Shown in pieces: positions 37,655-48,285 of a stretch of 64,000 nucleotides of DNA. Every line of letters begins with the position of its first letter. Positions within the stretch are counted from its first letter, which is position 1. Source of the DNA: an uncultured Oxalobacteraceae bacterium (GTDB lineage Bacteria; Pseudomonadota; Gammaproteobacteria; Burkholderiales; Burkholderiaceae_D). The stretch is from assembly GCA_903862415.1 (NCBI GenBank), contig CAIOYD010000066.1, positions 19,731 to 83,730 on the forward strand. The letters are read 5' to 3'. Below the pieces are notes generated by a model, which saw only the letters and a program-made list of their open reading frames with translations, was not told where the DNA came from and searched no databases. Both the position numbers and the translations under genes were made by a program.

Positions 37655-37774
37655 ATGCGATCTCATACCATTCAGCAACAAGCTCAATGCTCATCTGGTC
37701 CCAACCAATTTTCCTTATGCCATCACAACTTACGCCCAACACAAGGAGTATTTCATCATGTTAGCATTCAATAG
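37655..37774 (+). CDS. Small Gln/His/Ser-rich peptide with strong ribosome site
   Basis: The reading frame encodes 39 aa and is too short for routine calling. AAAGGAAA lies five bases before the ATG at 37655. The peptide is rich in Gln, His and Ser, with two Cys (QCSS and LCHH) and no membrane segment. Its 3' end overlaps the ATG of the next small gene by 17 bases, suggesting translational coupling. The leader resembles those of the genes at 6094 and 7507. Function unknown; it could be a leader peptide. Confidence 0.4.
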   Translation: MRSHTIQQQAQCSSGPNQFSLCHHNLRPTQGVFHHVSIQ

Positions 37775-37961
37775 ATTACCAGGAGGGTTTTACACCAAAC
37801 CAAGAGCACATCATTTCAGCTCCCATAAGGACGCCCGGACCAAGTCCACCAAGGCAAATAGTGTACAACCCGCATTAACAAAAAACGAACCCGAGAGTCG
37901 TCATCATAGGAATAAAGCGAAACATCATCAAACAGCGGCCAGTTGTTGCACTTTGCTGTAA
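37758..37961 (+). CDS. Small basic peptide ending in a CaaX-like tail
   Basis: The product is 67 aa from an ATG with AAGGAG eight bases upstream. It is strongly basic (many Lys, Arg and His, including a HHRNKAKHH cluster) and looks disordered. The C-terminus is SCCTLL, where CTLL fits the eukaryotic CaaX geranylgeranyl signal, with a second Cys before it and a polybasic region upstream. There is no signal peptide. A strong terminator follows. Function unknown; a host-directed secreted peptide or a metal-binding peptide are both possible. Confidence 0.5.
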   Translation: MLAFNRLPGGFYTKPRAHHFSSHKDARTKSTKANSVQPALTKNEPESRHHRNKAKHHQTAASCCTLL

Positions 37962-37972
37962 GCAATAGTCCC

Positions 37973-38003
37973 CAAAAAAAACCGGCAGCGCCGGTTTTTT
38001 TTG
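37973..38003. terminator. Bidirectional terminator between the small peptides and lpdA
   Basis: A six-base stem (37981-37986 with 37990-37995) and a three-base loop, with A residues before it and T residues after, so that it can serve both converging units. Confidence 0.88.
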
Positions 38004-38012
38004 GTTATACAC

Positions 38013-39788
38013 TTATTTTTTACGCATCGGCGGTAAATCGGTACAGACACCTTCAAACACCTCTGCCGCCATGCCAATAGATTCACCGAGTGTTGGATGC
38101 GGATGGATGGTTTTACCGATATCAACGGCATCAGCACCCATTTCGATGGCCAGAGCAATTTCACCGATCATGTCACCCGCATGCGTGCCAACGATACCAC
38201 CGCCGATGATACGGTGCGTGGTGGCATCAAAGAGCAACTTGGTAAACCCTTCGTCGCGACCATTGGCCACGGCACGTCCGGAAGCAGCCCACGGGAAATG
38301 ACCTTTTTCCAGCTTGATGCCTTTGCTTTTAGCTTCATCTTCGGTCAGACCAACCCAGGCAACTTCCGGATCGGTGTAAGCGACCGATGGAATCACCTTG
38401 GCATCAAAGTAGGCTTTGTGGCCGGCAGCAGCTTCGGCGGCCACATGGGCTTCATGCACGGCTTTATGCGCCAGCATAGGCTGACCAACCAGATCACCAA
38501 TGGCGAAAATATGCGCCACGTTAGTACGCATCTGACCATCGACCGGAATAAAGCCGCGTTCAGTCACCGTCACACCGGCCTTGTCAGCGGCAATTTTATT
38601 ACCGTTCGGACTGCGGCCAACCGCGACCAACACCAGATCATACAATTGCGGCTCAGGTGCAGCAGCACCGGCTTCGACGGCGGCAAAGCTGACTTTAATC
38701 CCTTCAGGCAAAGCTTCAACTGCAACGGTTTTAGTTTTCAACATGATGTTGTCGAAACGCTTTTCATTAAACTTTTGCCAGACCTTGACCATATCCCGGT
38801 CAGCGCCCTGCATCAGGCCATCGAGCATTTCCACCACATCAATCCGCGCACCCAGCGTGGAATACACGGTGGCCATTTCCAGACCGATGATACCGCCACC
38901 AATGACGAGCATACGTTTGGGTATCTGGCGCAACTCCAGCGCACCGGTAGAATCAACGATACGCGGGTCGGCAGGTACAAACGGCAAATTGACGACCGAA
39001 GAACCGGCCGCAATAATGGCCTGTTTAAACTGCAGCGTTTTCTTGCTGCCGTCAGCCGCCGTCACCTGCAAATGATGTGGACTGACGAACTGCCCCACAC
39101 CCTGAACCACGGCCACTTTGCGCGCTTTGGCCATACCGGCTAAACCGCCGGTCATTTTGCTGATCACTTTTTCTTTATAGCTGCGCAACTCATCCAGATT
39201 GATCGTCGGGGCAGCAAAGGTCACACCATGTTTGCTCATAGTGGCAGCTTCATCGATAACGGCCGCCACATGCAGCAATGCCTTCGAAGGGATACAACCG
39301 ACATTCAGACAAACACCGCCCAGAGTCGAATAACGCTCAACCAATATCGTATTCAAACCCAGATCGGCACTGCGAAATGCTGCCGAATAGCCACCGGGAC
39401 CAGCGCCAAGCACGAGCATGTCGCATTCCTGATCGACGGTACCTGCATAACTGGAAGCAACAGCCGTGACAACGGGCGCAACCACTGCCGCTGTGGCTTG
39501 AGCTGAAGCGGCTACTGGAACAGGGGCAGCGGCAGCCGGAGCAGAGCCAGCAGCGTCCGTTGGTTCCAGATCGAGCAAGAGCGAACCTTCAGCAATCTTG
39601 TCACCCACTTTGACATGCAGTGCTTTCACCACGCCTGCATGGCTGCTGGGAATTTCCATGCTGGCTTTATCGGATTCAACCGTGATCAGTGATTGATCAA
39701 CCTTGACGGTATCTCCCACTTTGACCATTAATTCGATCACTTCCACTTCTTTGAAATCACCAATATCGGGGACTTTTACGTTGATCAT
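38013..39788 (-). CDS. lpdA: Dihydrolipoyl dehydrogenase with N-terminal lipoyl domain (E3)
   Basis: The product is 591 aa from the ATG at 39788, with GGAG upstream; the frame runs earlier into aceF. Residues 1 to about 75 form a lipoyl domain with lipoyl-lysine Lys41 in VESDKASM. An Ala/Pro/Val linker follows, then the flavin disulfide reductase: [12 protein letters not shown], redox pair CLNVGC, and the C-terminal HPHPTLGE with the catalytic His/Glu. It re-oxidises dihydrolipoate of E2 with NAD. Last gene of aceE-aceF-lpdA. Confidence 0.97.
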   Translation of the reverse strand: MINVKVPDIGDFKEVEVIELMVKVGDTVKVDQSLITVESDKASMEIPSSHAGVVKALHVKVGDKIAEGSLLLDLEPTDAAGSAPAAAAPVPVAASAQATAAVVAPVVTAVASSYAGTVDQECDMLVLGAGPGGYSAAFRSADLGLNTILVERYSTLGGVCLNVGCIPSKALLHVAAVIDEAATMSKHGVTFAAPTINLDELRSYKEKVISKMTGGLAGMAKARKVAVVQGVGQFVSPHHLQVTAADGSKKTLQFKQAIIAAGSSVVNLPFVPADPRIVDSTGALELRQIPKRMLVIGGGIIGLEMATVYSTLGARIDVVEMLDGLMQGADRDMVKVWQKFNEKRFDNIMLKTKTVAVEALPEGIKVSFAAVEAGAAAPEPQLYDLVLVAVGRSPNGNKIAADKAGVTVTERGFIPVDGQMRTNVAHIFAIGDLVGQPMLAHKAVHEAHVAAEAAAGHKAYFDAKVIPSVAYTDPEVAWVGLTEDEAKSKGIKLEKGHFPWAASGRAVANGRDEGFTKLLFDATTHRIIGGGIVGTHAGDMIGEIALAIEMGADAVDIGKTIHPHPTLGESIGMAAEVFEGVCTDLPPMRKK

Positions 39789-39801
39789 GTCGGTCTCCGG
39801 A

Positions 39802-41100
39802 TTAAAGTAAAGTTTTACGCAAATCGGCCACCACATCAGCCAGATAAGCAGTAAATTTGGCCGCCATGGCACCATCAATGACGCGGTGATCATAGGACAG
39901 CGACAATGGCAGCATCAGACGCGGCTCGAACTTGGCACCATCCCAAACCGGTTTCATGGAGGATTTGGACAACCCCAAAATCGCCACTTCTGGTGCGTTG
40001 ATGATAGGCGTAAATGCTGTACCACCGATACCACCGAGAGAGGAAATGGTAAACGTGGCACCCTGCATATCGGCCGGTTTCAATTTACCATCACGTGCCT
40101 GGGCTGAGAGTTCGCCCATTTCAAGCGCAATTTGCGAAAGCGATTTTTGGTCGGCGTTTTTAATCACCGGCACCACCAGACCATTCGGCGTATCGGCAGC
40201 AAAACCGATGTTGTAATACTTTTTGACGATCAGGTTTTCACCTTTGGCATCGAGCGACGAATTAAAAGCACTGAATTTTTTCAATGCTGCCACGCTGGCT
40301 TTAATGACAAACGCCAGCATGGTCAGTTTAACGCCGGATTTGGCCATGGCCGCATTGCTGGATTGGCGGAAAGCTTCCAGATCGGTGATATCGGCTTCAT
40401 CAAACTGGGTCACGTGCGGGATCATCACCCAATTGCGGTGCAAATTCGGGCCACTGAGTTTTTTAATCCGCGACAACAACACGGTTTCGGTCGGACCGAA
40501 TTTACTGAAGTCGAGCGACGGCCATGGCAGCAAATTCATCCCGCTACCAGTGCCACTGGCTGCGGCCACTGGCGTCGGTGCCAGCATCACACCTTTAACA
40601 AAGTTTTGCACATCTTCCTGCGTGATGCGCGCTTTCTGGCCGGTACCGGCAACCCGGTTTAAATCCACACCCAATTCACGGGCAAACTTGCGTACTGAGG
40701 GAGATGCATGCGCCTGCTTATTATCCACGGCTACTTCTGCCGCTACCGCTACCGTCGGAACTGGCGCTGGCACTGCAGATGACCCACTGACCTCTGCCGC
40801 AACTGCCGGCGCAGCCGCTGCTACAACAGCAGCCGGAGCAGCCACTGGCGCACTGGCGGCATCACTGGCCTCGATGATCAGGATTAACGATCCCATGGCC
40901 ACTTTTTCGCCCAGTTTGACTTTCACTTCTTTCACCACACCGGCATGGCTGGAAGGAATTTCCATACTGGCCTTGTCGGATTCGACTGTCAGCAGAGATT
41001 GATCTACCTTGATACTGTCACCTACCTTGACCATCACTTCAATCACTTCGACTTCTTTAAAGTCACCAATATCAGGGACCTTGATTTCAACTGTACTCAT
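39802..41100 (-). CDS. aceF: Pyruvate dehydrogenase E2, dihydrolipoyl acetyltransferase
   Basis: The product is 432 aa. A single lipoyl domain has Lys43 in VESDKASM. A long Ala/Val/Pro linker precedes the E1/E3-binding domain ([16 protein letters not shown] to about 170). The acetyltransferase domain ends with the catalytic [15 protein letters not shown]. Only one lipoyl domain is present, versus three in E. coli, and the E3 carries another. GGAG precedes the ATG. Confidence 0.96.
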   Translation of the reverse strand: MSTVEIKVPDIGDFKEVEVIEVMVKVGDSIKVDQSLLTVESDKASMEIPSSHAGVVKEVKVKLGEKVAMGSLILIIEASDAASAPVAAPAAVVAAAAPAVAAEVSGSSAVPAPVPTVAVAAEVAVDNKQAHASPSVRKFARELGVDLNRVAGTGQKARITQEDVQNFVKGVMLAPTPVAAASGTGSGMNLLPWPSLDFSKFGPTETVLLSRIKKLSGPNLHRNWVMIPHVTQFDEADITDLEAFRQSSNAAMAKSGVKLTMLAFVIKASVAALKKFSAFNSSLDAKGENLIVKKYYNIGFAADTPNGLVVPVIKNADQKSLSQIALEMGELSAQARDGKLKPADMQGATFTISSLGGIGGTAFTPIINAPEVAILGLSKSSMKPVWDGAKFEPRLMLPLSLSYDHRVIDGAMAAKFTAYLADVVADLRKTLL

Positions 41101-41114
41101 CGTTATCGCTCCGT

Positions 41115-43811
41115 TTAAACTGTCACTGGATTAGGTTTATCTGCATTGATACCGTATTTACTTATGGCCTGGGAGACCACTGCAGCCGATATCACACCTT
41201 CATCGGCAAGTGATTTCAGAGCAGCCACGACCACAAAATAACGGTTCACTTCAAAGAATTCACGCAACTTGGCACGTGAATCAGAACGACCGAACCCATC
41301 GGTACCGAGAACTTTATAACGCCGCCCGGCAGGAACAAACGCACGTATCTGCTCAGCAAAAGTACGCATATAGTCGGTGGCCACCACAATCGGGCCATCG
41401 GTGTTTTGCAGGCATTGAGTCACATACGCTACTTTGGCGCTATCACCCGGATGGAGCATATTCCAGCGCTCCACATCCTGGCCATCGCGCGCCAACAGCG
41501 TAAACGACGGTGCTGACCAGACATCGGCAGCGATGCCCCAGTCTGCCTGCAATAATTCGGCAGCAAAAATCACTTCGCGCAAAATCGTGCCGGAACCCAT
41601 CAACTGCACCCGATGTTTGCTGCTGAAGGTGTTCTTTTGCAGCAGATACAGCCCTTTGATGATGCCCTCTTCCTGACCTGCCACCAGACCCGGATGGCTG
41701 TAATTTTCATTCATCAGGGTAATGTAATAGAATACATCTTCCTGATTGGTGATCATACGGCGCAGACCGTCGTGAATAATCACGGCCACTTCATGGGCAA
41801 AAGTCGGATCGTAAGGAACACAGTTGGGAATGGTTGAGGCCAGTACATGGCTGTGACCATCTTCATGCTGCAAACCTTCACCGTTGAGGGTGGTACGACC
41901 TGCTGTGCCACCAATCAAAAAGCCGCGGGCGCGCATGTCGCCAGCTGCCCAGGCCAGATCACCAATGCGCTGCAAACCGAACATAGAGTAATAGGTATAG
42001 AATGGAATCATCACGCGGTTGTTGGTCGAATACGACGTAGCCGCAGCAATCCAGGAACTCATCCCGCCTGCCTCGTTGATACCCTCCTGCAAAATCTGAC
42101 CCGCCTTATCTTCACGGTAGTACATCACCTGATCTTTATCTACCGGCTCATACAACTGCCCTACCTGGCTGAAAATACCGATCTGACGGAACAGACCTTC
42201 CATACCAAAAGTACGCGATTCATCGACCATGATAGGCACGATGCGCTGACCCAGACTGGCGTCACGTAACAGGGCAGTCAGTACCCGCACATAGGCGGCG
42301 GTGGTGGAAATTTCACGCCCTTCGGCGGTGGGCTCGAGCATGGCCTTAAAGGCGGACAATTCAGGCACGATCAGCGCTTCATCGGATTTTTGCCGGCGTT
42401 GCGGCAGATAACCACCAAGTGCCTTGCGGCGCGCCTGCAAATACTGCATTTCCGGAGTATCGTCAGCCGGTTTATAAAACGGAATCAACGGCAGTTCGGC
42501 ATCCGAGATCGGCAACTGGAACCGGTCGCGCATGGCTTTAACGGCTTCATCATCGAGTTTTTTAGTATTATGGGCGGTGTTACGCGCTTCCCCGGATTTA
42601 CCGAAACCGTAACCCTTGACACTCTTCACCAGCAACACGGTAGGTTGTCCCTTGTGTTCCTGCGCCACTTTAAAGGCGGCGTAAATTTTGTGTGGATCGT
42701 GGCCACCTCGGGTTAAGCGGAAAATATCATCATCCGACATTTTGCTGACCATTTCCAGCAATTTAGGGTGTTTGCCAAAGAAATGTTCCCGCACATAAGC
42801 GCCATCCTTGGCTTTGTAATTCTGGTATTCGCCATCCACGGTTTCCATCATCACGCGCTGCAAAATACCTTCTTTATCCTTGGCCAGCAATTCATCCCAG
42901 CCTGCACCCCAGATCACTTTAACCACATTCCAGCCGGCACCGCGGAAATCCGATTCCAGTTCCTGAATGATTTTTCCGTTTCCACGTACCGGACCATCGA
43001 GACGCTGCAAATTACAGTTCACCACCATCACCAGATTATCGAGCTGTTCACGTCCGGCCATGCCAATAGCACCCATGGATTCGGGTTCGTCCATCTCGCC
43101 ATCACCACAGAATGCCCATACTTTACGATTGGCAGTGTCGGCAATCGAGCGTGCATGCAGATATTTTAAAAACCGTGCCTGATAAATCGACATCAACGGA
43201 CCCAGACCCATCGAGACCGTCGGAAACTGCCAGAAATCAGGCATCAGTTTAGGATGCGGGTAAGAAGACAGGCCTTTGCCATCGACTTCACGACGATAAT
43301 GCAGCAACTGCTCTTCGGTCAGACGCCCCTCAAGAAAAGCACGCGCATACACGCCGGGGGAGGAATGTCCCTGAATATAGAGTAAATCGCCACCATGATT
43401 TTCGGTCGGTGCGTGCCAGAAATGATTAAAGCCGATACCCAGCATATTCGCCAGAGAAGCAAAACTGGATAAATGACCGCCCAAGTCGCCATCGAGCCGG
43501 TTGGCCTTGACCACCATCGCCATCGCATTCCAGCGCATCATGGAGCGGAGTTTTTCTTCGATCACCAGGTCACCGGGGCAATGTTCGCCGTCATCTGCCG
43601 GTATGGTGTTGACATACGCGGTATTGCTGGAAAACGGAATATGCGCACCGCGGCGGCGCGCCAGATCAACCATACGTTCCATTAAATAATGTGCGCGTTC
43701 CGGACCTTCTTTTTCAAGTACCGATTCGAGTGCATCGAGCCACTCCTGGGTTTCCATCTTGTCGGGATCATTCTCGGCTTGCGCCAGTACGTTATCTAAC
43801 GGGGTTGACAT
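41115..43811 (-). CDS. aceE: Pyruvate dehydrogenase E1, homodimeric type
   Basis: The product is 898 aa, family size. A thiamine-diphosphate-binding FCGDGEMDEPES segment lies near 230, and the transketolase-like middle domain (VPIMVDESRTFGMEGLFRQIG) and C-terminal domain follow. It decarboxylates pyruvate and transfers the acetyl group to E2 lipoate. First gene of the PDH operon. Confidence 0.97.
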   Translation of the reverse strand: MSTPLDNVLAQAENDPDKMETQEWLDALESVLEKEGPERAHYLMERMVDLARRRGAHIPFSSNTAYVNTIPADDGEHCPGDLVIEEKLRSMMRWNAMAMVVKANRLDGDLGGHLSSFASLANMLGIGFNHFWHAPTENHGGDLLYIQGHSSPGVYARAFLEGRLTEEQLLHYRREVDGKGLSSYPHPKLMPDFWQFPTVSMGLGPLMSIYQARFLKYLHARSIADTANRKVWAFCGDGEMDEPESMGAIGMAGREQLDNLVMVVNCNLQRLDGPVRGNGKIIQELESDFRGAGWNVVKVIWGAGWDELLAKDKEGILQRVMMETVDGEYQNYKAKDGAYVREHFFGKHPKLLEMVSKMSDDDIFRLTRGGHDPHKIYAAFKVAQEHKGQPTVLLVKSVKGYGFGKSGEARNTAHNTKKLDDEAVKAMRDRFQLPISDAELPLIPFYKPADDTPEMQYLQARRKALGGYLPQRRQKSDEALIVPELSAFKAMLEPTAEGREISTTAAYVRVLTALLRDASLGQRIVPIMVDESRTFGMEGLFRQIGIFSQVGQLYEPVDKDQVMYYREDKAGQILQEGINEAGGMSSWIAAATSYSTNNRVMIPFYTYYSMFGLQRIGDLAWAAGDMRARGFLIGGTAGRTTLNGEGLQHEDGHSHVLASTIPNCVPYDPTFAHEVAVIIHDGLRRMITNQEDVFYYITLMNENYSHPGLVAGQEEGIIKGLYLLQKNTFSSKHRVQLMGSGTILREVIFAAELLQADWGIAADVWSAPSFTLLARDGQDVERWNMLHPGDSAKVAYVTQCLQNTDGPIVVATDYMRTFAEQIRAFVPAGRRYKVLGTDGFGRSDSRAKLREFFEVNRYFVVVAALKSLADEGVISAAVVSQAISKYGINADKPNPVTV

Positions 43812-44306
43812 GCTTGGGTCTCCTTAAATAGCCACTCAATAATTAACAGCATCGACTAATTTTTTGATTCTGACAATATTGTTTTAACAATACCCGCTAT
43901 CATTTAATTATGCCGGACGTTACCACTTCATTTTAGCCAGCGTAGTTTATCAGGACTTTATTATTTTTCAAATAGCGATATTTGATTTCATATTATGAAA
44001 TTTTATTGCGTAGCAATATAACACGGTCAAATTGACGTTAAAATGACCAAATTATGAGGAAACACTAATTTTTGCACCGCAACAAGAAATTACCCCGCAA
44101 CAGAAAACTGCGACAACAGATGAATTTAATTTGTGTGAATTTCCTGAAAACCAGTAAAAAACGGTCCTGCCTGAATTGAATTTTCCTGAATTGGCACCCA
44201 GATCACTAACAACTAACGCTTATAATCTGACATTAATCCATTTTCCAACGAAACTGCCATGCCTGATGAGTCAGTCATGAGCAAGAGCGAACTTATCAAG
44301 GCCAAC
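43812..44306. other. AT-rich control region between aceE and folD with palindromes
   Basis: 495 bases between two divergent genes; the upstream in-frame ATGs of folD lie within it. A perfect palindrome ATTTCATA-T-TATGAAAT lies at 43985-44001, another (ATTGC-GTA-GCAAT) at 44005-44017, and GGTCA...TGACC at 44025-44048. These would suit regulators of aceE, about 200 bases upstream of it. No coding frame is convincing. Confidence 0.5.
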
Positions 44307-45155
44307 ATGACTGCGCAATTAATCGACGGTGTTCAACTCTCTCAACAAATCCGTGCTGAAGTGAAGCAACGCGCTGCGGCGCTGACGCAGGCAGGCAAAC
44401 GCCCCGGGCTGGCCGTCATTCTGGTCGGAGAAAATCCCGCCTCACAGGTCTATGTACGCAACAAAGTCAAAGCCTGCGAAGACGCCGGCATTTATTCTGT
44501 GCTGGAAAAACATCCGGCCGATTTTACCGAAGCCGACTTGCTCGCACGTATAGCCGCCCTGAATGTGGACAGCAGAATCAATGGCATACTGGTGCAGTTA
44601 CCCTTACCCGCGCATATCGACAGCCACAAGGTATTGGAAGCCATCGCGCTCGATAAAGATGTGGATGGTTTCCATGCCACCAATGCCGGATTACTGATGA
44701 CCGGACAGCCACTGTTTCGTCCATGCACTCCGTATGGTGTGATGAAAATGCTTGAAGCGATCAACTATCCGCTGCGCGGCGCCCATGCCGTCATCGTTGG
44801 CGCCTCCAATATCGTTGGCAAACCTCAGGCCATGCTGCTGTTGCAATCTGGTGCTACCGTCACCATCTGCAATTCGAAAACCCGTGATCTGGGTCTGCAT
44901 ACCCGCATGGCCGATGTACTGGTGGTGGCCACCGGCAAACGCAATCTGGTTACTGCCGACATGGTCAAACCCGGCGCTGTGGTGATCGACGTCGGCATGA
45001 ACCGCGACGATGCCGGCAAACTGTGCGGTGATGTGGATTTTGCAGGTGTAAACGAAGTGGCCGGATATATTACGCCGGTGCCCGGTGGCGTCGGACCGAT
45101 GACCATCACCATGTTGCTAGTTAATACCATCGAAGCGGCTGAAAGAACTCATTGA
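44307..45155 (+). CDS. folD: Bifunctional methylene-THF dehydrogenase / cyclohydrolase
   Basis: The product is 282 aa from the ATG at 44307, which best fits the family start ([16 protein letters not shown]); upstream in-frame ATGs at 44259 and 44277 are possible. The catalytic [13 protein letters not shown] with Lys, GILVQLPLP, and the NADP-binding [17 protein letters not shown] and [10 protein letters not shown] motifs are present. It supplies one-carbon units. The prlC gene follows after five bases. Confidence 0.95.
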   Translation: MTAQLIDGVQLSQQIRAEVKQRAAALTQAGKRPGLAVILVGENPASQVYVRNKVKACEDAGIYSVLEKHPADFTEADLLARIAALNVDSRINGILVQLPLPAHIDSHKVLEAIALDKDVDGFHATNAGLLMTGQPLFRPCTPYGVMKMLEAINYPLRGAHAVIVGASNIVGKPQAMLLLQSGATVTICNSKTRDLGLHTRMADVLVVATGKRNLVTADMVKPGAVVIDVGMNRDDAGKLCGDVDFAGVNEVAGYITPVPGGVGPMTITMLLVNTIEAAERTH

Positions 45156-45160
45156 ACACC

Positions 45161-47194
45161 ATGCACAACCCTTTACTCGACTTTACCGACTTAGTTGATT
45201 TTGCCGCACTCAGGCCTGAACATGTCACCCCGGCCATCGCCAGTCTGCTGGCCGACTGCAAGACCACGGTCGGGAAGATTGAACACAATTCAGGCAACCC
45301 GGCAAGCTGGGAAACTGTGGTCGAGCCGCTCGAAAACGCCACCGAACAACTCAGCCGCGCCTGGGGCGTAATCAGTCATTTGCATGGCGTATGCGACACT
45401 CCGGAATGGCGCGCGGTCTACAACGAAAATCAACCTTTGATTACCGAATTTTATACCGCCTTGGGTCAAAATTTAATGCTGTTTCAGCAATATCAGACCC
45501 TCGCAGACAGTCCGCTGTTTGCCAGCTATTCAACCGCAAGGCAAAAAATCATTCGCAATGCTCTGCGCGACTTCAAACTCTCCGGTGCCGAACTGAACGC
45601 GGAACATAAACTGCGTTATGCCGAAATTCAGGAATTATCAGCTGCTCTGTCGACCAAATATTCTGAAAATGTGCTCGATGCCACCAATCATTATGAGCTC
45701 AACATCCCCTCGGCGGACCAATTAGCCGGCTTGCCGCAGGACGCACTGCAAGCCGCAGCGGCCAAAGCCGCCGATGCCGGCAAAAGCGGTTATCTGTTCG
45801 GTTTGCAATTCCCTTCGTTTTACCCGATTTTGCAATACGCCGATGATCAGGCCTTACGTGCCGAGGTGTATCGTGCCAACACCACCAAAGCTTCTGACAT
45901 GGGTGGCCATCCCGAATGGGATAACACGGCCACGATGGAGCAAATTCTGGCCTTGCGCAACGAAGAAGCCAGTTTGCTGGGATACGCCAGTTATGCCAAC
46001 GTATCGCTGGCTACGAAAATGGCAGAAACTCCGCAACAAGTAAGCGAGTTCTTAATTGATCTCGCCAATCGTGCGCGCCCTTATGCCGAACAGGATCTGT
46101 CTGAACTACGCCAATTTGCCCGGGAAACACTGTGTCTGGACGACCTTAAGGCACACGATATTGCCTACGCCTCGGAAAAACTGCGTCAACAGCGCTATGC
46201 CTTCTCAGAACAAGAAGTAAAGCAGTACTTCCCTCAACATCAGGTCATTGCCGGTCTGTTTGCCATTACCCATACCCTGTACGGTTTAACCATCAAACCC
46301 GATCAGGCCAGCGTATGGCATCCAGCGGTGCAGTTTTTCCGCATCGAAAAAGACCACCAGTTAATCGGCCAGTTTTATCTGGATCTGTATGCCCGTGAAG
46401 GCAAACAGGGCGGCGCCTGGATGGATGACGCGCGTGGTCGACGCATGACAGGCACTGGCATCCAGACACCGGTAGCCTACCTGAACTGCAACTTCACTCC
46501 ACCGGCCAAAGGAAAACCTGCCTACCTGACACATGATGACGTTATCACCCTGTTCCATGAATTCGGCCATGGTTTGCACCATATGCTGACGCAGGTCGAT
46601 GAACTCGCGGTTTCCGGCATTTCTGGCGTGGAATGGGATGCTGTGGAACTGCCCTCGCAGTTTATGGAAAATTTTTGCTGGGAATGGGATGTTTTACAAC
46701 AAATGAGTGCCCATTGTGATAGCGGATTGTCATTGCCTCGCGCTTTATATGACAAAATGCTGGCAGCGAAGAATTTTCAGTCCGGATTGCAAACGCTGCG
46801 CCAGGTTGAACTTTCTCTGTTTGATCTGCGTCTGCATGATGGCTATCTGGAACAGCAGCAGCTAACTGTTCAGGCCTTGCTCAATCAGATTCGCGCCCAG
46901 GTTGCTGTTATTGAACCGCCGCAATTCAATCGTTTTCAGCATGCCTTCAGTCATATTTTTGCCGGCGGCTATGCGGCAGGGTATTTCAGTTATAAATGGG
47001 CTGAGGTGCTCTCGGCGGATGCCTATGCAGCCTTTGAAGAAGCCGGCAATCATGCCGATACAGGCAAGCGCTTTGAACGTGAAATCCTTGCCGTTGGCGG
47101 TTCGCGTACTGCACTCGAGTCATTTATTGCCTTCCGTGGCAGACCGCCTGAAATCAGCGCTTTGCTGCGTCACAATGGCATGGAGACGCGTTGA
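45161..47194 (+). CDS. prlC: Oligopeptidase A (M3 family)
   Basis: The product is 677 aa from the ATG at 45161; a TTG three codons earlier was rejected. The zinc motif HEFGHGLHHM lies near residue 467, with the third ligand Glu downstream. The DLYAREGKQGGAWM segment is typical of the M3 family. It degrades oligopeptides in the cytoplasm and removes signal peptide fragments. Adjacent to folD, possibly in an operon. Confidence 0.95.
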   Translation: MHNPLLDFTDLVDFAALRPEHVTPAIASLLADCKTTVGKIEHNSGNPASWETVVEPLENATEQLSRAWGVISHLHGVCDTPEWRAVYNENQPLITEFYTALGQNLMLFQQYQTLADSPLFASYSTARQKIIRNALRDFKLSGAELNAEHKLRYAEIQELSAALSTKYSENVLDATNHYELNIPSADQLAGLPQDALQAAAAKAADAGKSGYLFGLQFPSFYPILQYADDQALRAEVYRANTTKASDMGGHPEWDNTATMEQILALRNEEASLLGYASYANVSLATKMAETPQQVSEFLIDLANRARPYAEQDLSELRQFARETLCLDDLKAHDIAYASEKLRQQRYAFSEQEVKQYFPQHQVIAGLFAITHTLYGLTIKPDQASVWHPAVQFFRIEKDHQLIGQFYLDLYAREGKQGGAWMDDARGRRMTGTGIQTPVAYLNCNFTPPAKGKPAYLTHDDVITLFHEFGHGLHHMLTQVDELAVSGISGVEWDAVELPSQFMENFCWEWDVLQQMSAHCDSGLSLPRALYDKMLAAKNFQSGLQTLRQVELSLFDLRLHDGYLEQQQLTVQALLNQIRAQVAVIEPPQFNRFQHAFSHIFAGGYAAGYFSYKWAEVLSADAYAAFEEAGNHADTGKRFEREILAVGGSRTALESFIAFRGRPPEISALLRHNGMETR

Positions 47195-47234
47195 ACCTGT
47201 GATGCAGATTTACCTTTTTATGAAAGTCACGACC

Positions 47235-47825
47235 ATGAACATTCGATTACTGCTGCTTTTTATTTTTCTGACCCTGAGTTTTTCCTGCCAGGCGCAACTC
47301 TATAAATGGGTGGGACCAGATGGCCGCATTAACTATACCGATACACCACCACCGAAATCGGTCACCAGTGTCGAAACCAAAAACTATGCGCTCAGCGAAG
47401 GCAGTGTCACACTGCCGTTTGCGCTGGCACAGGCAGTGAAAAATATGCCGGTGACGCTATATACGTCAGTCCAGTGCGGTGTCTGTGCCGAGGCAAGAAA
47501 TTTTTTAAAACAGAACGGCATTCCTTTTTCCGAAAAAACCATCAGCAACAATGAAGACATCGCCAAATTAAGACAGGTCAGCGGTAATGCTCAGGTTCCA
47601 TTTCTTCTGATTGGAAAAACCAAACTCACCGGATATTCGGCGACCGAATGGCGCACCAACCTGTCACAGGCCGGTTATCCGGAATCGAGTCAGCTGCCGG
47701 CTGATTATCAATTTTCATTGCCGCAACCTGCCGCACCAGCACCGGTGCACGCAAACTCCGAGATCAGCGACCAGCCCAAACCGCCTGAAGCACCACCCCG
47801 GGATCCGGATGGCTTTCAATTTTAA
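47235..47825 (+). CDS. Periplasmic glutaredoxin-like protein with DUF4124 lead-in
   Basis: The product is 196 aa from the ATG at 47235 (a second ATG at 47220 would add five residues). The signal peptide ends near SCQA (residue 20). A DUF4124 motif LYKWVGPDGRINYTDTPP is followed by a glutaredoxin fold with CGVC (TSVQCGVCAEARNFL) and QVPFLLIG. The C-terminal tail is Pro-rich. It likely reduces or senses disulfides in the envelope. Conserved Burkholderiales layout, function not proven. Confidence 0.82.
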   Translation: MNIRLLLLFIFLTLSFSCQAQLYKWVGPDGRINYTDTPPPKSVTSVETKNYALSEGSVTLPFALAQAVKNMPVTLYTSVQCGVCAEARNFLKQNGIPFSEKTISNNEDIAKLRQVSGNAQVPFLLIGKTKLTGYSATEWRTNLSQAGYPESSQLPADYQFSLPQPAAPAPVHANSEISDQPKPPEAPPRDPDGFQF

Positions 47826-47844
47826 AGTGGAACTGGCTTAATCT

Positions 47845-48285
47845 ATGACGCGCATCGATTTTCACAGCAATGTCAGCAATCAGCTCGACTACGCCTGCCG
47901 GTTGGTGCGCAAGGCACTCGCGGCCAACTGCCGCGTTACCGTCCGGCTTGAAAGTGCGGAACAGCTAAGCCAGTTTGATGCTTTGCTGTGGGCATTTTCT
48001 CCCAGCGATTTTTTACCTCATGTGACACTCAATGAACATGGTGTGCATGCACTGGCCGAACATACACCAGTGCTGCTGACCCTGCCGGCAACTGAAAATC
48101 AAGGTGCCCAAGACAATGATCAGATACTGCTTAATTTAAGTACCGGCGTGCCAGCCGACTTTACCCGCTTTGAACGCCTGATCGAAATTGTTCCTCAGGC
48201 AGAAGCGGACACACATGCCGGTCGCCAACGTTACCGGTTTTATCAACAGCAGGGTTATCCGCTGAACCATATTCCCGTCAAATGA
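47845..48285 (+). CDS. holC: DNA polymerase III subunit chi
   Basis: The product is 146 aa. IDFHSNVSNQLDYACRLVRKALAANCRVTVR at the start, LDALLWAFSPSDFLPHV-like pattern (seen as FDALLWAFSPSDFLPHV) and RYRFYQQQGYPL identify HolC, which links clamp loader to SSB. It overlaps the following small gene by 4 bases. Confidence 0.93.
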   Translation: MTRIDFHSNVSNQLDYACRLVRKALAANCRVTVRLESAEQLSQFDALLWAFSPSDFLPHVTLNEHGVHALAEHTPVLLTLPATENQGAQDNDQILLNLSTGVPADFTRFERLIEIVPQAEADTHAGRQRYRFYQQQGYPLNHIPVK

